64,000 nt of DNA, from assembly GCA_947492825.1 (NCBI GenBank), contig CANLNT010000001.1:1798001-1862000 (forward strand). The letters run 5' to 3'. Source of the stretch: an uncultured Paracoccaceae bacterium. Its GTDB lineage: Bacteria > Pseudomonadota > Alphaproteobacteria > Rhodobacterales > Rhodobacteraceae. The position numbers were made by a program, and so were the translations under genes. The notes beneath the pieces are model-generated. The model was not told the origin of the DNA and made no database searches. It saw nothing but the letters and a program-made list of their open reading frames with translations. Below are positions 9,357 to 19,673 of the stretch, piece by piece. Within the stretch, counting starts at the first letter, position 1. The number at the start of each line of letters is the position of its first letter.

Positions 9357-12257
9357 ATGGAGAATGAAACAGGAATGACTCGGCCCGCGATGCAGCATCA
9401 CCTAATCAACCTCGGACCGTCGATTGCGCCGCTGATCCAGGCGATGCAGATGCCTGCAATGGCGTTGTCGATTGATGGCAAGGTTACTGTGCTGAATGCT
9501 GCAGCGGCGGATACGCTGGGCCTGTCTTCTGAATCGATTGGTCCCGGCCTGCGGTTTGCGGACCTTCTCAGCCCCCCGGATCAGGTCGAATTTGCCAGCG
9601 TGCAAGCCAGGGCCGCGGACGGGAAACCGATTGATCCGCCAACATTTGCGCTGCACTGGCGCGGCAAAGCGGCAAGTTTCGTGGTCAGTGATTTGCGGGA
9701 TGATGCCGGCGCGCAAATTGGGTTTCTGGTGCAGCAGCCACTCGACATCCAAACGGCGGAACTTTTGACATGGCAAGATGCCCTGCTGAGCGGCGATTAC
9801 GGGCTTTGGGAAATTGACGTCTGCAGTCAGGTCTGCAGCTACAACGATGATTGGTATCGGATGCGCGGCCGCAGCCGCAGTGACATCAATCTAACGCGGC
9901 CAGACAGCATCTTTGAACGCGTTCATCCCGAAGACGCTGCCCGTCTGCGCGAAAGTCTTGCCCATGTCATGACGCATGGTGGCGACAAATTCTCGATCGA
10001 ATTTCGAGAGCGTCACAATGACGGGCATTACCTGTGGGTTCTCAGTCGCGGCCGGGTCGTGGCACGTGACACAGACGGTAATCCGCAACGGTTTGTTGGC
10101 ACGGACACGGACATAACCCAACCCAAGACCAGTCAGACCCTCATTGATGACCTGACAGAACGTGAATTGCGCTGGAAGGTTGCCATCCAAAGCGCCGATC
10201 AGGGGGTCTGGGATCATGACAAGGGCTCTGGTCAGCGGTTCGTGTCCGATACCTGGCGCAAAATGCGTGGCATGCCGTCTGAAGAAGACGTGCACCAATC
10301 GGTGGACGCTTGGCTGGCCGATGTGCATCCAGATGACATCGACATGGTGAAGGGCGAGATTAAGCGCCATGAGTCGGGCGAAACCGATGTGATCAATTAC
10401 CAATACCGGCAGCGGCATCGCGACGGTCACTGGGTCTGGATCCTCAGCCGTGGCCGCGTGGTCGAACGGTTCGACGATGGGCGATCTGCCCGTATCATCG
10501 GCACAGACACCGACATCACAGAGATCAAGAAGGTCGAGGAAGAGCACGAACAGATGTCCGACCGCTTGCGCGTAGCGATGCGCGCGGCTGAAATGGGGCG
10601 GTGGGAATTTAACGTGCGCGATAGCGTTGCCTATTGGGATGACCGCCTGCTTGAAATGTTCGGGGTGCCGGAACTGGACAATTTCCAGCCCGCCGACTTT
10701 TGGTCGACCTTGATCCATCCTGACGATCTGGAACGCGCCACTGCGATTTCAGAGGATTCTGTCAAACGCGGCATTGATCTTGCACTCGATTATCGCATCC
10801 TCCGGCCTGACGGTAGCATCGTGCATGTGCGCAGCCGTGCGATCTTTGTGGCGGACGCCAAGCGCGGCGACCGGTTTGTAGGTGTGAATATCGACATCAC
10901 CAACGACATCCTCCGTCAGGAAGAACTGGAGGCCGCCCGCGCCCTGCTGGAACATGAATCGCGCCACGATGCGATGACAGGCCTCACCAACCGCCGCGGT
11001 CTGGATGAATTACAGGGCGGCTTTCTGCGCGATTTTCCCGATCAGCGGCAGGCGGTGCTGCACCTTGACCTTGATAACTTCAAACAGATCAATGACACGC
11101 TTGGCCACGGCGCGGGTGATGCGGTGCTGATCCACGCCGCTGACATCCTGCGCCAATCCGCCCGCGACGATTGGGTCGCGGCCCGGGTGGGTGGCGATGA
11201 ATTTGTGATGCTGATGGCCGATGCGCCCTCTGACGCAGAGCTGGCCGAGGTTGCCGGGCAGATCATCAGCAAGATGAATGCGCCTTTTGCCTTCAAAGGG
11301 CAGCCCTGCAATTTTGGCGTCAGCATCGGTATCGCGGTCTCGGACCGGCAGCAGGCACCCGATGCCTCGTTGTTTGTTTCAGCCGATCTTGCGCTTTACG
11401 CAGCCAAGGCAGACGGACGGGGCCGATTTAGGTTCTTTGACGAAGCAATGCGCAAGGCCGCCGCAGACCGCAAAGATGCCTTTGACGCGCTCCGATCTGG
11501 CTTCAATCAGGGAGAGATCATTTGCCACTATCAACCGCAGTTTGATGCCCACACGCTGCAACTTACCGGGCTTGAGGCCTTGGTACGCTGGCAAAGTCCG
11601 ACCCGCGGCCTGATCATGCCCGATGCATTCCTTGGCACCGCGGAAGAAATGGGGATGATTGCACAGTTTGACGCGTTGGTCCTTCAGCGTGCGCAGCACG
11701 ATTTGCAGCAATGGCAAGAGGCGGGGCATGATGTGCCGCGTGTTTCTGTGAATGTATCAGCCATGCGCCTGTCAGACCCCGATTTGATCCGCACGCTGGA
11801 AGGCATGAATTTGGCACCGGGCAAGTTTGCCTTTGAGCTGCTGGAATCGGCGTTTCTGGATTCCTATGGCGACGAACTGGCCGATAACCTCAGCGCGCTG
11901 CGCAAAATGGGCATTGATGTCGAGATTGACGACTTCGGCACCGGCCATGCTTCGATTGTCAGCCTTTTGCAGGTGTCCCCTGATCGGCTCAAAATTGATC
12001 GCCAATTGATCAGCCCCATCACCCATTCCAAACGCCAGCGGAACCTGATTGCAACGATCATCAACATTGGGCGGATGCAGGGTGTGGCAGTTGTGGCCGA
12101 AGGCGTGGAAACCGCCGAACACGCGCGCATTCTGCGCGATCTGGGGTGTGATTATTTGCAAGGCTATGCCCTTGGCCGCCCCCTGCCCTTTGATCAGGTC
12201 ATGGCGCTGCTCGGCCAGCTTGACGCAAACGCCGGGCGCCTGATCCTCGCGGCGTAG
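9357..12257 (+). CDS. multi-PAS GGDEF-EAL protein (cyclic-di-GMP turnover)
   Basis: 966 residues; an ATG six codons in is an alternative start. Four PAS-type sensor modules occupy about 30-530. The second to fourth carry the PAC signatures GHYLWVLSRGRVV, GHWVWILSRGRVV and GSIVHVRSRAIFV. A GGDEF domain (about 545-700) keeps the intact active-site motif in RVGGDEFVML. An EAL domain (about 715-955) keeps EALVRW, the DDFGTGHASI metal loop and EGVET. Both halves look catalytically competent, so it may make or degrade c-di-GMP. No transmembrane helix or signal peptide is seen, so sensing is cytosolic. It is divergent from urease, with no evident functional tie. Confidence 0.93.
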   Translation: MENETGMTRPAMQHHLINLGPSIAPLIQAMQMPAMALSIDGKVTVLNAAAADTLGLSSESIGPGLRFADLLSPPDQVEFASVQARAADGKPIDPPTFALHWRGKAASFVVSDLRDDAGAQIGFLVQQPLDIQTAELLTWQDALLSGDYGLWEIDVCSQVCSYNDDWYRMRGRSRSDINLTRPDSIFERVHPEDAARLRESLAHVMTHGGDKFSIEFRERHNDGHYLWVLSRGRVVARDTDGNPQRFVGTDTDITQPKTSQTLIDDLTERELRWKVAIQSADQGVWDHDKGSGQRFVSDTWRKMRGMPSEEDVHQSVDAWLADVHPDDIDMVKGEIKRHESGETDVINYQYRQRHRDGHWVWILSRGRVVERFDDGRSARIIGTDTDITEIKKVEEEHEQMSDRLRVAMRAAEMGRWEFNVRDSVAYWDDRLLEMFGVPELDNFQPADFWSTLIHPDDLERATAISEDSVKRGIDLALDYRILRPDGSIVHVRSRAIFVADAKRGDRFVGVNIDITNDILRQEELEAARALLEHESRHDAMTGLTNRRGLDELQGGFLRDFPDQRQAVLHLDLDNFKQINDTLGHGAGDAVLIHAADILRQSARDDWVAARVGGDEFVMLMADAPSDAELAEVAGQIISKMNAPFAFKGQPCNFGVSIGIAVSDRQQAPDASLFVSADLALYAAKADGRGRFRFFDEAMRKAAADRKDAFDALRSGFNQGEIICHYQPQFDAHTLQLTGLEALVRWQSPTRGLIMPDAFLGTAEEMGMIAQFDALVLQRAQHDLQQWQEAGHDVPRVSVNVSAMRLSDPDLIRTLEGMNLAPGKFAFELLESAFLDSYGDELADNLSALRKMGIDVEIDDFGTGHASIVSLLQVSPDRLKIDRQLISPITHSKRQRNLIATIINIGRMQGVAVVAEGVETAEHARILRDLGCDYLQGYALGRPLPFDQVMALLGQLDANAGRLILAA

Positions 12258-12366
12258 TCCGGTCATCCTGCCGTCAGGACCACAAAAAGATCACAACCAG
12301 CCGTCGGATCAGGCCTGTCTATGTTTTTCTGGCCACTGAACTCAGGCGCCAGATGGCCCGCTTAGG
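12258..12366. other. short convergent intergenic region
   Basis: About 110 bases between the convergent GGDEF-EAL and rhaK genes. It contains only a weak 5-bp inverted repeat (TCCTG/CAGGA near 12266-12279) and no clear T-run terminator. Confidence 0.3.
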
Positions 12367-13746
12367 CTACGCGGCGCCGGTCAATTCTGACCACAAACCA
12401 GCATAGGCCCTTAGCGCATCCAAAGGCAGAGTTGGTTCTTCTTGGTCAAGTTTTGGCGGAAACTCATCATCGCCAAGCAACATCGCCGCGCCGATGCTCG
12501 TTCCCGTCACCGCCGCATTCGTGAGCACTGGGCGCTCCGTCACAGCTTGAAGCATCGCAAGGTATTCGGGGTTTCTGGCAAACGGGCCCTCCACGATTGT
12601 CGGGCCATCGCCTTTGACAAGGTTCAGGCAGGTGCCCGTCATCAAAGCCAGATAGAACGAAAGCGCCGCCGACCTTTGGCCCGTTCCGACCTCTGGTTCA
12701 CCGTTATGCCAATGCATCTGCCGCCCTTGAAAAGGTCCCGAACCGGTTTCGACCGATGGCAGCAACATGCAGGGCCGTTCCAGAACCGCCGTCACCTCTT
12801 GTTCGGTCGGTGCGACCTGCTGGCCTTGCTGGACCATTTCAAATTCTCGCCCGCCCATAAAGCGCGCACTGGCAACCGCTTGTTCACGCGCATTGACGTT
12901 GACAAGCGTGTCCCGAGACGGGTCGAGCGCGGCAGCACCCTCCGCTTTCATCGACATGACAATCACCCAGGTCCCGGTGGACACAACAGAGACAGGGCCG
13001 TCCTGCGAAATGACATGCGGATAAAGCGAGGCATTCGAGTCATGGATACCGACGCAAACCGGTGTTTCAGGTGCAAGCCCGGTGGCTTTTGCAATCTCTG
13101 GCAAGATCGGCCCCAAGATGTCGCTCGGGCGGCGCACGGGTGCAATTTTATCGCGAATACCAAGCTTTACCGGCAGGTCAGAAAACGCCCCCTCATAGGG
13201 GTTCCAGAGGTCCGTATGGCAGCCGATGGATGTGACATCGGTTGCAGTCACGCCGGTCAGACGGTGCCCCCAATACTGCGGGTAAGTGACGATCTGGGCG
13301 GTGCGATCATTCAGTGTCGGATCACGGGCCAAAAGCCAGTGCAGTTGCGCGCCGATGTTCAGGCCACCTGCAAGCCTCGGCGATCCAGTTTGCGCAAAGT
13401 CAGGTTTGATCGCGTCGTAGTCATCGACGATCTTGGCGGGATAGGTGTGTTCATAATCCAGAATGGGTGCCGCCAATCCGCCTGTGGAATCGAGCAACGC
13501 AGCACAAGCCCCGTGGGTCGTCACTGAAATTGCGTCGATACGGTGATCTCGGTGGAACTGTGCCAAGGCATCCAAAAGGAACGCCCAATGCCCATCGACA
13601 TCATAGTGCGGATAAGGAGGCGCCGGCTGCACGATATTTGGCCGCGTGACGACCGCCATTTCGGTGAGGGTCGACAGATCAACCAACGCCAGTTTTGCAT
13701 TGGTTTTGCCAATATCAATGACGGCGATGTGGCGGGGTTTGGTCAT
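12367..13746 (-). CDS. rhaK: FGGY-family sugar kinase, rhamnose pathway kinase RhaK
   Basis: 459 residues from the ATG at 13746. FGGY kinase fold: N-terminal phosphate-binding [23 protein letters not shown], and catalytic-base region [12 protein letters not shown]. It is placed last in a cluster whose order matches the Rhizobium rhaRSTPQUK operon, where RhaK phosphorylates the sugar (and is also required for uptake). This identification comes from gene order plus family. It overlaps rhaU by 4 bases (ATGA). Confidence 0.85.
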   Translation of the reverse strand: MTKPRHIAVIDIGKTNAKLALVDLSTLTEMAVVTRPNIVQPAPPYPHYDVDGHWAFLLDALAQFHRDHRIDAISVTTHGACAALLDSTGGLAAPILDYEHTYPAKIVDDYDAIKPDFAQTGSPRLAGGLNIGAQLHWLLARDPTLNDRTAQIVTYPQYWGHRLTGVTATDVTSIGCHTDLWNPYEGAFSDLPVKLGIRDKIAPVRRPSDILGPILPEIAKATGLAPETPVCVGIHDSNASLYPHVISQDGPVSVVSTGTWVIVMSMKAEGAAALDPSRDTLVNVNAREQAVASARFMGGREFEMVQQGQQVAPTEQEVTAVLERPCMLLPSVETGSGPFQGRQMHWHNGEPEVGTGQRSAALSFYLALMTGTCLNLVKGDGPTIVEGPFARNPEYLAMLQAVTERPVLTNAAVTGTSIGAAMLLGDDEFPPKLDQEEPTLPLDALRAYAGLWSELTGAA

Positions 13747-14060
13747 GGCATATGAAACAGGGGCGTTAGCGCCACGGCAACGGGCGAGCTGTCCTCGTTC
13801 GTCTCCATGATATCGCCCATATACGCCCACCATTTCTGCATCACCGGATGATCTGGCAATGCGTCCATGCTGTGATCATCCGTGCGGGTCAGGACGCCAA
13901 TCAGGTGGCCGGTTTCCGTGTCCAGATGGATCGAATAGTCACTGAGGCCTGCGTCGCCCAGCAGTTCAACAAGCTCGGGCCAGATCGCATCATGGCGGCG
14001 CTTGTATTCTTCAGCCATTCCATCGTTCAGCCGCATGCGAAAGACAAATCGTTCGCTCAT
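13743..14060 (-). CDS. rhaU: L-rhamnose mutarotase
   Basis: 105 residues from the ATG at 14060, the length of RhaM/RhaU mutarotases. Typical sequence: [31 protein letters not shown], and the C-terminal [17 protein letters not shown] block. It interconverts alpha and beta anomers of rhamnose so the isomerase and kinase receive the right form. It overlaps the neighbours on both sides by 4 bases. It is also called rhaM in enteric bacteria. Confidence 0.92.
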   Translation of the reverse strand: MSERFVFRMRLNDGMAEEYKRRHDAIWPELVELLGDAGLSDYSIHLDTETGHLIGVLTRTDDHSMDALPDHPVMQKWWAYMGDIMETNEDSSPVAVALTPLFHMP

Positions 14061-15058
14061 GATGCGCGCCGTGCTGCAGCCATCGCCCAAAGACGCGGCA
14101 GCGCAATCACCCCAATCAACAGCAGGCCGATGAAGATCGACATGACGATGCCGGGCACATTCAATAGGCCAAGCCCAAAGGTGACAAGCCCCATGACGAA
14201 GGCCGCGATGACGACACCGGGGATCGTTCCAGACCCACCAAGGATGTTGACGCCCCCCAGAACCACCATTGTGACGACTTCAAGCTCCATCCCCGTGGCA
14301 ATACTTGGCCGTGTCGACCCAAGGCGCGACGTCAGGCAGACGGCTGCAATACCCGACATCAGGCCAGTCAAAAGGAACAGGATGAATTTCACGCGGGCCA
14401 CGCGGATCCCGCTAAAGGATGCGCCGGTCGGGTTGTTGCCGATTGCATAGACGGCGCGACCAAAGTTGGTCTTGTGCAACAGCACCCCATAGATGATGGC
14501 GATGATCACGAAAAACAGCATCTCGACTGTGAAGACCCAATAGATGTAACCCTGCCCGAACCAGGAAAAGCTGGCGGGATACCCGCGGAAAGCGTCATCG
14601 CCAAGAATGATGAAGCTGATACCGCGGAACAGGCTCATGGTACCAATTGTCACAACAATTGACGGCAGGCCAAGGACGGTGACAAAGAAGCCGTTGAACG
14701 CCCCGCAAAGAACACCAACCGTCAGGCCGATCACGACCAACTCTGGTGTCCCTGCCCCGTATTGCAGTGCCAGCCCCATCGCCGTGCTGGCCAGCGCAAT
14801 GATTGATGCGACTGACAGGTCAATTTCGCCCGAGATGATAAGAAGCGCCATCGCAAAGGCGATCATGGCTTTTTCGGTGAAGTTGAACGTCGCGTCGCTG
14901 AGGTTCCAAGCGCTCAGGAAATAGGGCGATGCAAAGCTATTGACCACGAAGATTGCGATTGCCACGGCCAGCAACAAGGCTTCCCAGCTTTTGAACACGC
15001 GCGCGGCGCGGCTGTTCAGCCGATCGGGGACATGTCGGGTTTGGGTTTCGTCCGTCAT
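14057..15058 (-). CDS. rhaQ: rhamnose ABC transporter permease (RhaQ-like)
   Basis: 333 residues with about 8-10 hydrophobic segments and the sugar ABC permease (BPD_transp_2) hallmarks [15 protein letters not shown] and [15 protein letters not shown]. One of two paralogous inner-membrane permeases in tandem with rhaP. The assignment to rhamnose comes from the surrounding operon. Start and stop overlap rhaP and rhaU by 4 bases. Confidence 0.88.
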   Translation of the reverse strand: MTDETQTRHVPDRLNSRAARVFKSWEALLLAVAIAIFVVNSFASPYFLSAWNLSDATFNFTEKAMIAFAMALLIISGEIDLSVASIIALASTAMGLALQYGAGTPELVVIGLTVGVLCGAFNGFFVTVLGLPSIVVTIGTMSLFRGISFIILGDDAFRGYPASFSWFGQGYIYWVFTVEMLFFVIIAIIYGVLLHKTNFGRAVYAIGNNPTGASFSGIRVARVKFILFLLTGLMSGIAAVCLTSRLGSTRPSIATGMELEVVTMVVLGGVNILGGSGTIPGVVIAAFVMGLVTFGLGLLNVPGIVMSIFIGLLLIGVIALPRLWAMAAARRAS

Positions 15059-16035
15059 TGGGTTGTCTCCGCCGATTTAAGGATGATGCGGCCTTTGGTG
15101 CGGCCTGCACGGGCGTTGAACGCCACGGCGATCAGGATCGCACTGCCCGAAATGGCAAGCTGCCAGAACGGCGAGATGTTCACGACCGGAAGGGCATTTT
15201 TCACGACGCCTAGGAAAATCGCGCCCAGCACAGCGCCCCCGACAGAGCCGACCCCACCAGCAATTGAAATGCCGCCGATGACGCAGGCCGCCACGACCTC
15301 AAGCTCGAACCCGCCTGCGATGTCGACGTAGGCCACAGCAAAGCGCGACACCCAAAGGTATCCGGTCAAACCAGCCAGAGCGCCGGACACAACAAAAGCC
15401 CAGAACTGCGTCTTGCCAACATCAATCCCGGTGTAGACGGCTGCATGCGGGTTGCCGCCCACCGCGAAAATCGAACGGCCGAATTGCGTGCGCGCCATCA
15501 TCACACCGAACAGGACGATTGTGATGATCGCAGCCCATGACAACACTGGCAGGCCCAAAAGCACCATGCGGGGGAAGTCGGTGAATGCGGGCGACATTTC
15601 ATGGGAATTCACCCATTTGCCGTCAGAGATCAAAAAGATGATCCCGCGAAAGATGGTCATTGTGCCAAGCGTCACAACAATTGGTGGGATGGCGAGCTTC
15701 CAGACCAGCAATCCATTGATCGCCCCCATGACCGCGCCCAGCAGGATTGCGATCGTGATAATGACTGGGATCGGCAGACCGGGCATTGCCACATTGATCA
15801 TCGCCACGACCATGCCAGTCAGTGCGAGGTTCGCGGCCACCGACAAGTCAATACAGCGGGTCAGGATCACAACCATCTGCCCGAGCGCGAGAATGATTAA
15901 TGGGGCAGTATCGTTAAAGACGTTCGCCAGATTGGACGGGGCGACAAAGCCTGAAAAGCGGGAAGAAATCAAAAGCAGAAGAACCAGAATGGCACCGGCC
16001 AAAATCGCTTCGCGTACGGGTATGAAACGGGTCAT
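15055..16035 (-). CDS. rhaP: rhamnose ABC transporter permease (RhaP-like)
   Basis: 326 residues, strongly hydrophobic, with RCIDLSVAANLALTGMVVA and GTMTIFRGIIFLI, the same permease family as its neighbour rhaQ. It forms the membrane channel with RhaQ and is powered by RhaT. The frame overlaps rhaT and rhaQ by 4 bases on each side, so expression is coupled. Confidence 0.88.
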   Translation of the reverse strand: MTRFIPVREAILAGAILVLLLLISSRFSGFVAPSNLANVFNDTAPLIILALGQMVVILTRCIDLSVAANLALTGMVVAMINVAMPGLPIPVIITIAILLGAVMGAINGLLVWKLAIPPIVVTLGTMTIFRGIIFLISDGKWVNSHEMSPAFTDFPRMVLLGLPVLSWAAIITIVLFGVMMARTQFGRSIFAVGGNPHAAVYTGIDVGKTQFWAFVVSGALAGLTGYLWVSRFAVAYVDIAGGFELEVVAACVIGGISIAGGVGSVGGAVLGAIFLGVVKNALPVVNISPFWQLAISGSAILIAVAFNARAGRTKGRIILKSAETTQ

Positions 16036-17573
16036 GCTGCCACTCCGTCAGATGTGATGCCCGCTGCGTGGCGCACAAGGGTTTCGGGGGTCAATTCGTC
16101 TTGTGTCAGCTCCGCCGCGATGCGGCCGTCCCGCATGACGATCACGCGGTCTGACATGCCGATGATTTCCGGTATTTCCGAGCTGACCATGATGACGGAC
16201 AGGCCCTGTGCTGCCAATTCGGCCATAAACTCATGCACCGCAGCCTTCGATCCAATGTCGATGCCCTTGGTCGGTTCGTCCAGAATGATGACTTGGGGCT
16301 GGGTCGCCAGCCATTTGGCGATGACGACCTTTTGCTGATTGCCGCCCGACAGATTGCCAACGTCCTGATCAAGCGACGCCGCGCGAAGATCCAGTCGCTG
16401 CGAATACTCACGCGCCAGCTTGAATTCTTCGGCGAGCTTCAGGAATCCGTTTTTAGAGGTGCTCCCCAAAGACGGTAACGTAATGTTCTGGAAGATCGGC
16501 AAACCAATGATCGCGCCCTGTTTGCCGCGATCCTCGGGCACATAAACAATCCCGTTGGACACCGCATCAGCAGGCGAGCGGATGTCTTTGACGTCACCAT
16601 TGATCCGGCAGACCCCGTTCGAGGGTTTGGTGATCCCGAACAAGGCTTGCATAAACTCGGACCTGCCTGCGCCGACCAGCCCGTAAAAGCCAAGAATTTC
16701 GCCTTTGTTAAGGCTGAAATTGATGTCCGCGAATTCCGTCGGGTGTTCATACCCTTCGACCTTCAGGACTTCATCGCCGATGTCATGGTCGGTTTGCGGG
16801 AAGATCTGGTCAACGGATCGTCCGACCATCATCGTCACCAACTCCCCTTCCGTGATGTCAGCGATCCGGCCATCGCCGACGAATGCACCGTCGCGAAAGA
16901 CCGTGTAACGATCCGCAATGCGAAAAATCTCATCGAACTTGTGGCTGATGAACAAGATCGCCTTGCCTTGGGATTTCAGTGTTTCGACCAGCTCGTACAG
17001 CTCTTCGATTTCCTTGTGGGACAAGGCCGCGGTCGGCTCGTCCATAATGACCACACGTGCATCGACAGACAGCGCGCGAGCAATGGCGACCAGGTGTTTG
17101 TTGGCAATTCCCAAGTCGCGCAACTGAGTGTGGGAACTGAAAGGCGCGCCGATGTCGGTCAGCAGCTTGGCGGCGGCGCGATGCATTTGTGCCGTATCAA
17201 TCAGGCCGAACCGCGTCCGGGGTGCATGACCGATGTATATATTCTCTGCCACGGAAAGCTCATCGAACAGAACCGTCTCTTGGTGGATGGCCGTGATACC
17301 GGCTTTCGACGCGTCGTTCGGCGTGGCAAAGGAAATAGGATCGCCGTTGATGCGGATTGTGCCGCCGTTGGGCTGATAGATTCCGGTCAGAATTTTGACG
17401 GTGGTGGATTTACCGGCACCGTTCTCGCCGACAAGGGCGGTCACTTGACCGGGGTATAGGTCCAGTTTCACCTCATCCAGGGCTTTTACCCCGGGAAATG
17501 TCTTGGTGATCATGTCCATTGAGACCATGGGGGACACGTCAGGCGATATGGCGGGCGCGGGGCGAGTCGACAT
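16032..17573 (-). CDS. rhaT: rhamnose ABC transporter ATP-binding protein (RhaT-like, two ABC domains)
   Basis: 513 residues with two fused nucleotide-binding domains. Domain 1 has Walker A GENGAGKST and Walker B VVIMDEPTAAL, with a degenerate signature. Domain 2 has a degenerate Walker A (GLVGAGRSE), a full LSGGNQQK signature and VIILDEPTKGID. That asymmetry is normal for the sugar ABC class (MglA/RbsA/RhaT). It energises import through RhaP/RhaQ. Confidence 0.9.
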   Translation of the reverse strand: MSTRPAPAISPDVSPMVSMDMITKTFPGVKALDEVKLDLYPGQVTALVGENGAGKSTTVKILTGIYQPNGGTIRINGDPISFATPNDASKAGITAIHQETVLFDELSVAENIYIGHAPRTRFGLIDTAQMHRAAAKLLTDIGAPFSSHTQLRDLGIANKHLVAIARALSVDARVVIMDEPTAALSHKEIEELYELVETLKSQGKAILFISHKFDEIFRIADRYTVFRDGAFVGDGRIADITEGELVTMMVGRSVDQIFPQTDHDIGDEVLKVEGYEHPTEFADINFSLNKGEILGFYGLVGAGRSEFMQALFGITKPSNGVCRINGDVKDIRSPADAVSNGIVYVPEDRGKQGAIIGLPIFQNITLPSLGSTSKNGFLKLAEEFKLAREYSQRLDLRAASLDQDVGNLSGGNQQKVVIAKWLATQPQVIILDEPTKGIDIGSKAAVHEFMAELAAQGLSVIMVSSEIPEIIGMSDRVIVMRDGRIAAELTQDELTPETLVRHAAGITSDGVAA

Positions 17574-17611
17574 CCGAATACTCTCTCAGGAATGGGGGTT
17601 GGGGTAATCCG

Positions 17612-17632
17612 GCCCAGCGCACGTGTTGCGCC
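17612..17632 (-). promoter_or_regulatory. intercistronic hairpin between rhaS and rhaT
   Basis: CCAGCGCA (17612-17619) pairs with TGCGCCGG (17625-17632) with one G-U pair, in the gap after the binding-protein gene. Such hairpins commonly protect the upstream mRNA so that binding protein is made in excess of the membrane subunits. No T-run follows, so it is not a full terminator. Confidence 0.45.
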
Positions 17633-17653
17633 GGACCGAACCAGGGAGACGTC

Positions 17654-18649
17654 TTAGAAGATCGACTTGAACTGGTCGATGTTGCTGGCGTCGTAGACGA
17701 ACGGATCAGCCATTGCACCTTCGTTGTTCTCATCCAGCGTCAGGCTGCCCATGCGGCCCATTGGCACTTCGGCACCTGGGGCGGCTTCGACACCATTTTG
17801 GCTCAGCTCATAGGCAAGCATCGTCGCGGAGTAGCCCAGATCAATCGGGTTCCAGATCGCAAACGACTGCGATGCACCGGATTCAATGGCACCAGCCATT
17901 TCGGACGGCAGGCCAAGGCCAGTGACGTTCACTTCGCCAACTTTGCCAGCATCCACGACAGCCTGCGCTGCGGCCACGATACCAACGGAAGTTGGTGCAA
18001 TGATCGCGTCCAGATCAGGATAGGACTGCATCAGGCCAGTTGCTTCGCGGTAGGATTTGTCAGCAAGGTCGTCGCCGTAAACTGTCGCCACGACTTCGAT
18101 GCCGGGGTAGTCGCCCATCACCTTATTCATCTCTTCGATCCAGATGTTCTGGTTCGTCGATGTGGTTGTCGCGGAAAGCAGCGCCACTTCACCGCCATCT
18201 GGCAGGTGATCGGCAGCCAGCTTGATGATCATGTTACCGATCAGCGGGTTGGACGATGGGTTCAGGTGCAACTGACGGCCTTCGGGGGCAACGCCAGAAT
18301 CCCAGCTGATAACCGTAATGCCGCGCTGCATGGCACGCTGAAGTGCGGGCACCAATGCATCAGTATCGTTTGCGGAAATCGCAATCGCGTCAACGTTCTG
18401 GGCGATCAGTGCGTTGATCACTTCGATCTGGCCTTCAGCAGTCGTATCTGTCGGTCCGGTATAGATGATCTCGACATTGCCAAGTTCTGCGGCGGCTTCT
18501 TCCGCACCTTCTGCGGCGGCTTCGAAAAAGCCAATGCCCAAGGCTTTTACGACCAGCGCGATGCGCACGTCGTCTTGGGCAAATGCTGGCGTCGCGATCA
18601 TCGCTGCGGCCATTGCAGCGGATGCTGCCAGTTTCTTCAGTACACTCAT
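17654..18649 (-). CDS. rhaS: rhamnose ABC transporter substrate-binding protein (RhaS-like)
   Basis: 331 residues with a clear Sec signal peptide (KKLAASAAMAAAMIATPAFA, cleavage after AFA). The mature protein is a periplasmic binding protein of the ribose/LacI-like class (ISANDTDALVPALQRAMQRGITVISWDSG). It is the first transport gene after the regulator rhaR, with a good purine-rich leader. Specificity for rhamnose is inferred from the operon. Confidence 0.88.
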   Translation of the reverse strand: MSVLKKLAASAAMAAAMIATPAFAQDDVRIALVVKALGIGFFEAAAEGAEEAAAELGNVEIIYTGPTDTTAEGQIEVINALIAQNVDAIAISANDTDALVPALQRAMQRGITVISWDSGVAPEGRQLHLNPSSNPLIGNMIIKLAADHLPDGGEVALLSATTTSTNQNIWIEEMNKVMGDYPGIEVVATVYGDDLADKSYREATGLMQSYPDLDAIIAPTSVGIVAAAQAVVDAGKVGEVNVTGLGLPSEMAGAIESGASQSFAIWNPIDLGYSATMLAYELSQNGVEAAPGAEVPMGRMGSLTLDENNEGAMADPFVYDASNIDQFKSIF

Positions 18650-18674
18650 GGTTTCCTCCCTGGAGTGGTTTTAA

Positions 18675-19487
18675 TCAGGCTGGCAAAGACGCCATCCCCT
18701 CTTTCTGCGTGGCACCGGACGGCACCACGATCAGTCTTACATCCGCCGATTCCAGCATGGCCGCGGTGCGGTCATCTATCATGTCGTCGGTGATGATTGT
18801 GTCAATCCGCTCAAGCGGGCACAGCACAAGGCTGGAGCGTTGTTCAAACTTGGTGCTGTCCACCAGAACGATCAGTTCTTCGGCTTGGCCGATCAGTTTT
18901 TGTTCGGCCTGGATCAGCAACGGGTCGCCTTCCATCAGGCCCAGCGGACCAATGCCTTGCGCGCCCATGAACATGCGTTTGGCGTAGAAATTCCGTGTCA
19001 CATCGTTCTCGAACGGCGACAGGATGATGTTCTGTTCACGGTACAGGATACCGCCCGACACCATGACGGTGTTGCTGGTATTCTTGATCAAGTGCTCGGC
19101 GATCGGGAATGAGTTGGTGAAAACCTGCATGCGACGCGACGCCAGCGGGTGGACCATTTGAAACGTCGTTGTGCCGCCATTGATGATGATCGGCTCGCCA
19201 TCGTCACATAGCTCTACTGCGGCGGCAGCAATCGCCTGTTTTTCAGCACTATTCAGTGTTTCGTTGACCGAGAACGGCCGCCCGGCAAGGCCGACAAATG
19301 GTGTAGAGGTCAGCGCCTCTGCACCACCGCGCACCCGGCGCAGCTGCTTTTGGTCATCCAATGTATTGATATCGCGACGCACCGTTGCCTCAGACGCGCC
19401 CGTCAACGTGCACAGATCAACGACCGTCACAAGTGACCGGTCCTGAACGGCAGATAGAATGACTCTGTGGCGATCTTTTTCGTGCAT
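18675..19487 (-). CDS. rhaR: DeoR-family transcriptional regulator of rhamnose genes
   Basis: 270 residues. N-terminal DeoR helix-turn-helix with LCTLTGASEATVRRDINTLDDQ followed by RRVRGGAEA. The C-terminal sugar-phosphate sensor domain carries NGGTTTFQMVHPL and VDSTKFEQRSSLVLC. It is the first gene of the rhaRSTPQUK run and is divergent from rhaDI. In Rhizobium the DeoR-type RhaR represses both units. The array of half-sites just upstream (19536-19604) is the likely target. Confidence 0.9.
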   Translation of the reverse strand: MHEKDRHRVILSAVQDRSLVTVVDLCTLTGASEATVRRDINTLDDQKQLRRVRGGAEALTSTPFVGLAGRPFSVNETLNSAEKQAIAAAAVELCDDGEPIIINGGTTTFQMVHPLASRRMQVFTNSFPIAEHLIKNTSNTVMVSGGILYREQNIILSPFENDVTRNFYAKRMFMGAQGIGPLGLMEGDPLLIQAEQKLIGQAEELIVLVDSTKFEQRSSLVLCPLERIDTIITDDMIDDRTAAMLESADVRLIVVPSGATQKEGMASLPA

Positions 19488-19535
19488 GGGGTGTCCCTTT
19501 GATGATCCGAACGTGGAGCGAATCGCGACAACTTG

Positions 19536-19604
19536 TCAATCATTAATTGTCATATTCAATCATTCTGCACTGCAGCATGATTGTTTGTGATCGAAAATGA
19601 TTGA
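19536..19604. promoter_or_regulatory. four phased operator half-sites between rhaR and rhaD
   Basis: TCAATCATT occurs at 19536-19544 and 19556-19564. Its inverse occurs at 19576-19584 (CATGATTGT, two mismatches) and 19596-19604 (AATGATTGA, exact). All four start exactly 20 bases apart, so they lie on one face of the helix. A TTGACA-like -35 for rhaR (complement of 19534-19539) overlaps the first site. This fits a DeoR-family repressor that controls both divergent units. Confidence 0.7.
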
Positions 19605-19673
19605 CTTGTCCGCGCCACACCGCCACGTTGATTTCTGAAACTTAGTCTTAACCCGCCGTCCACGGAGACACAC

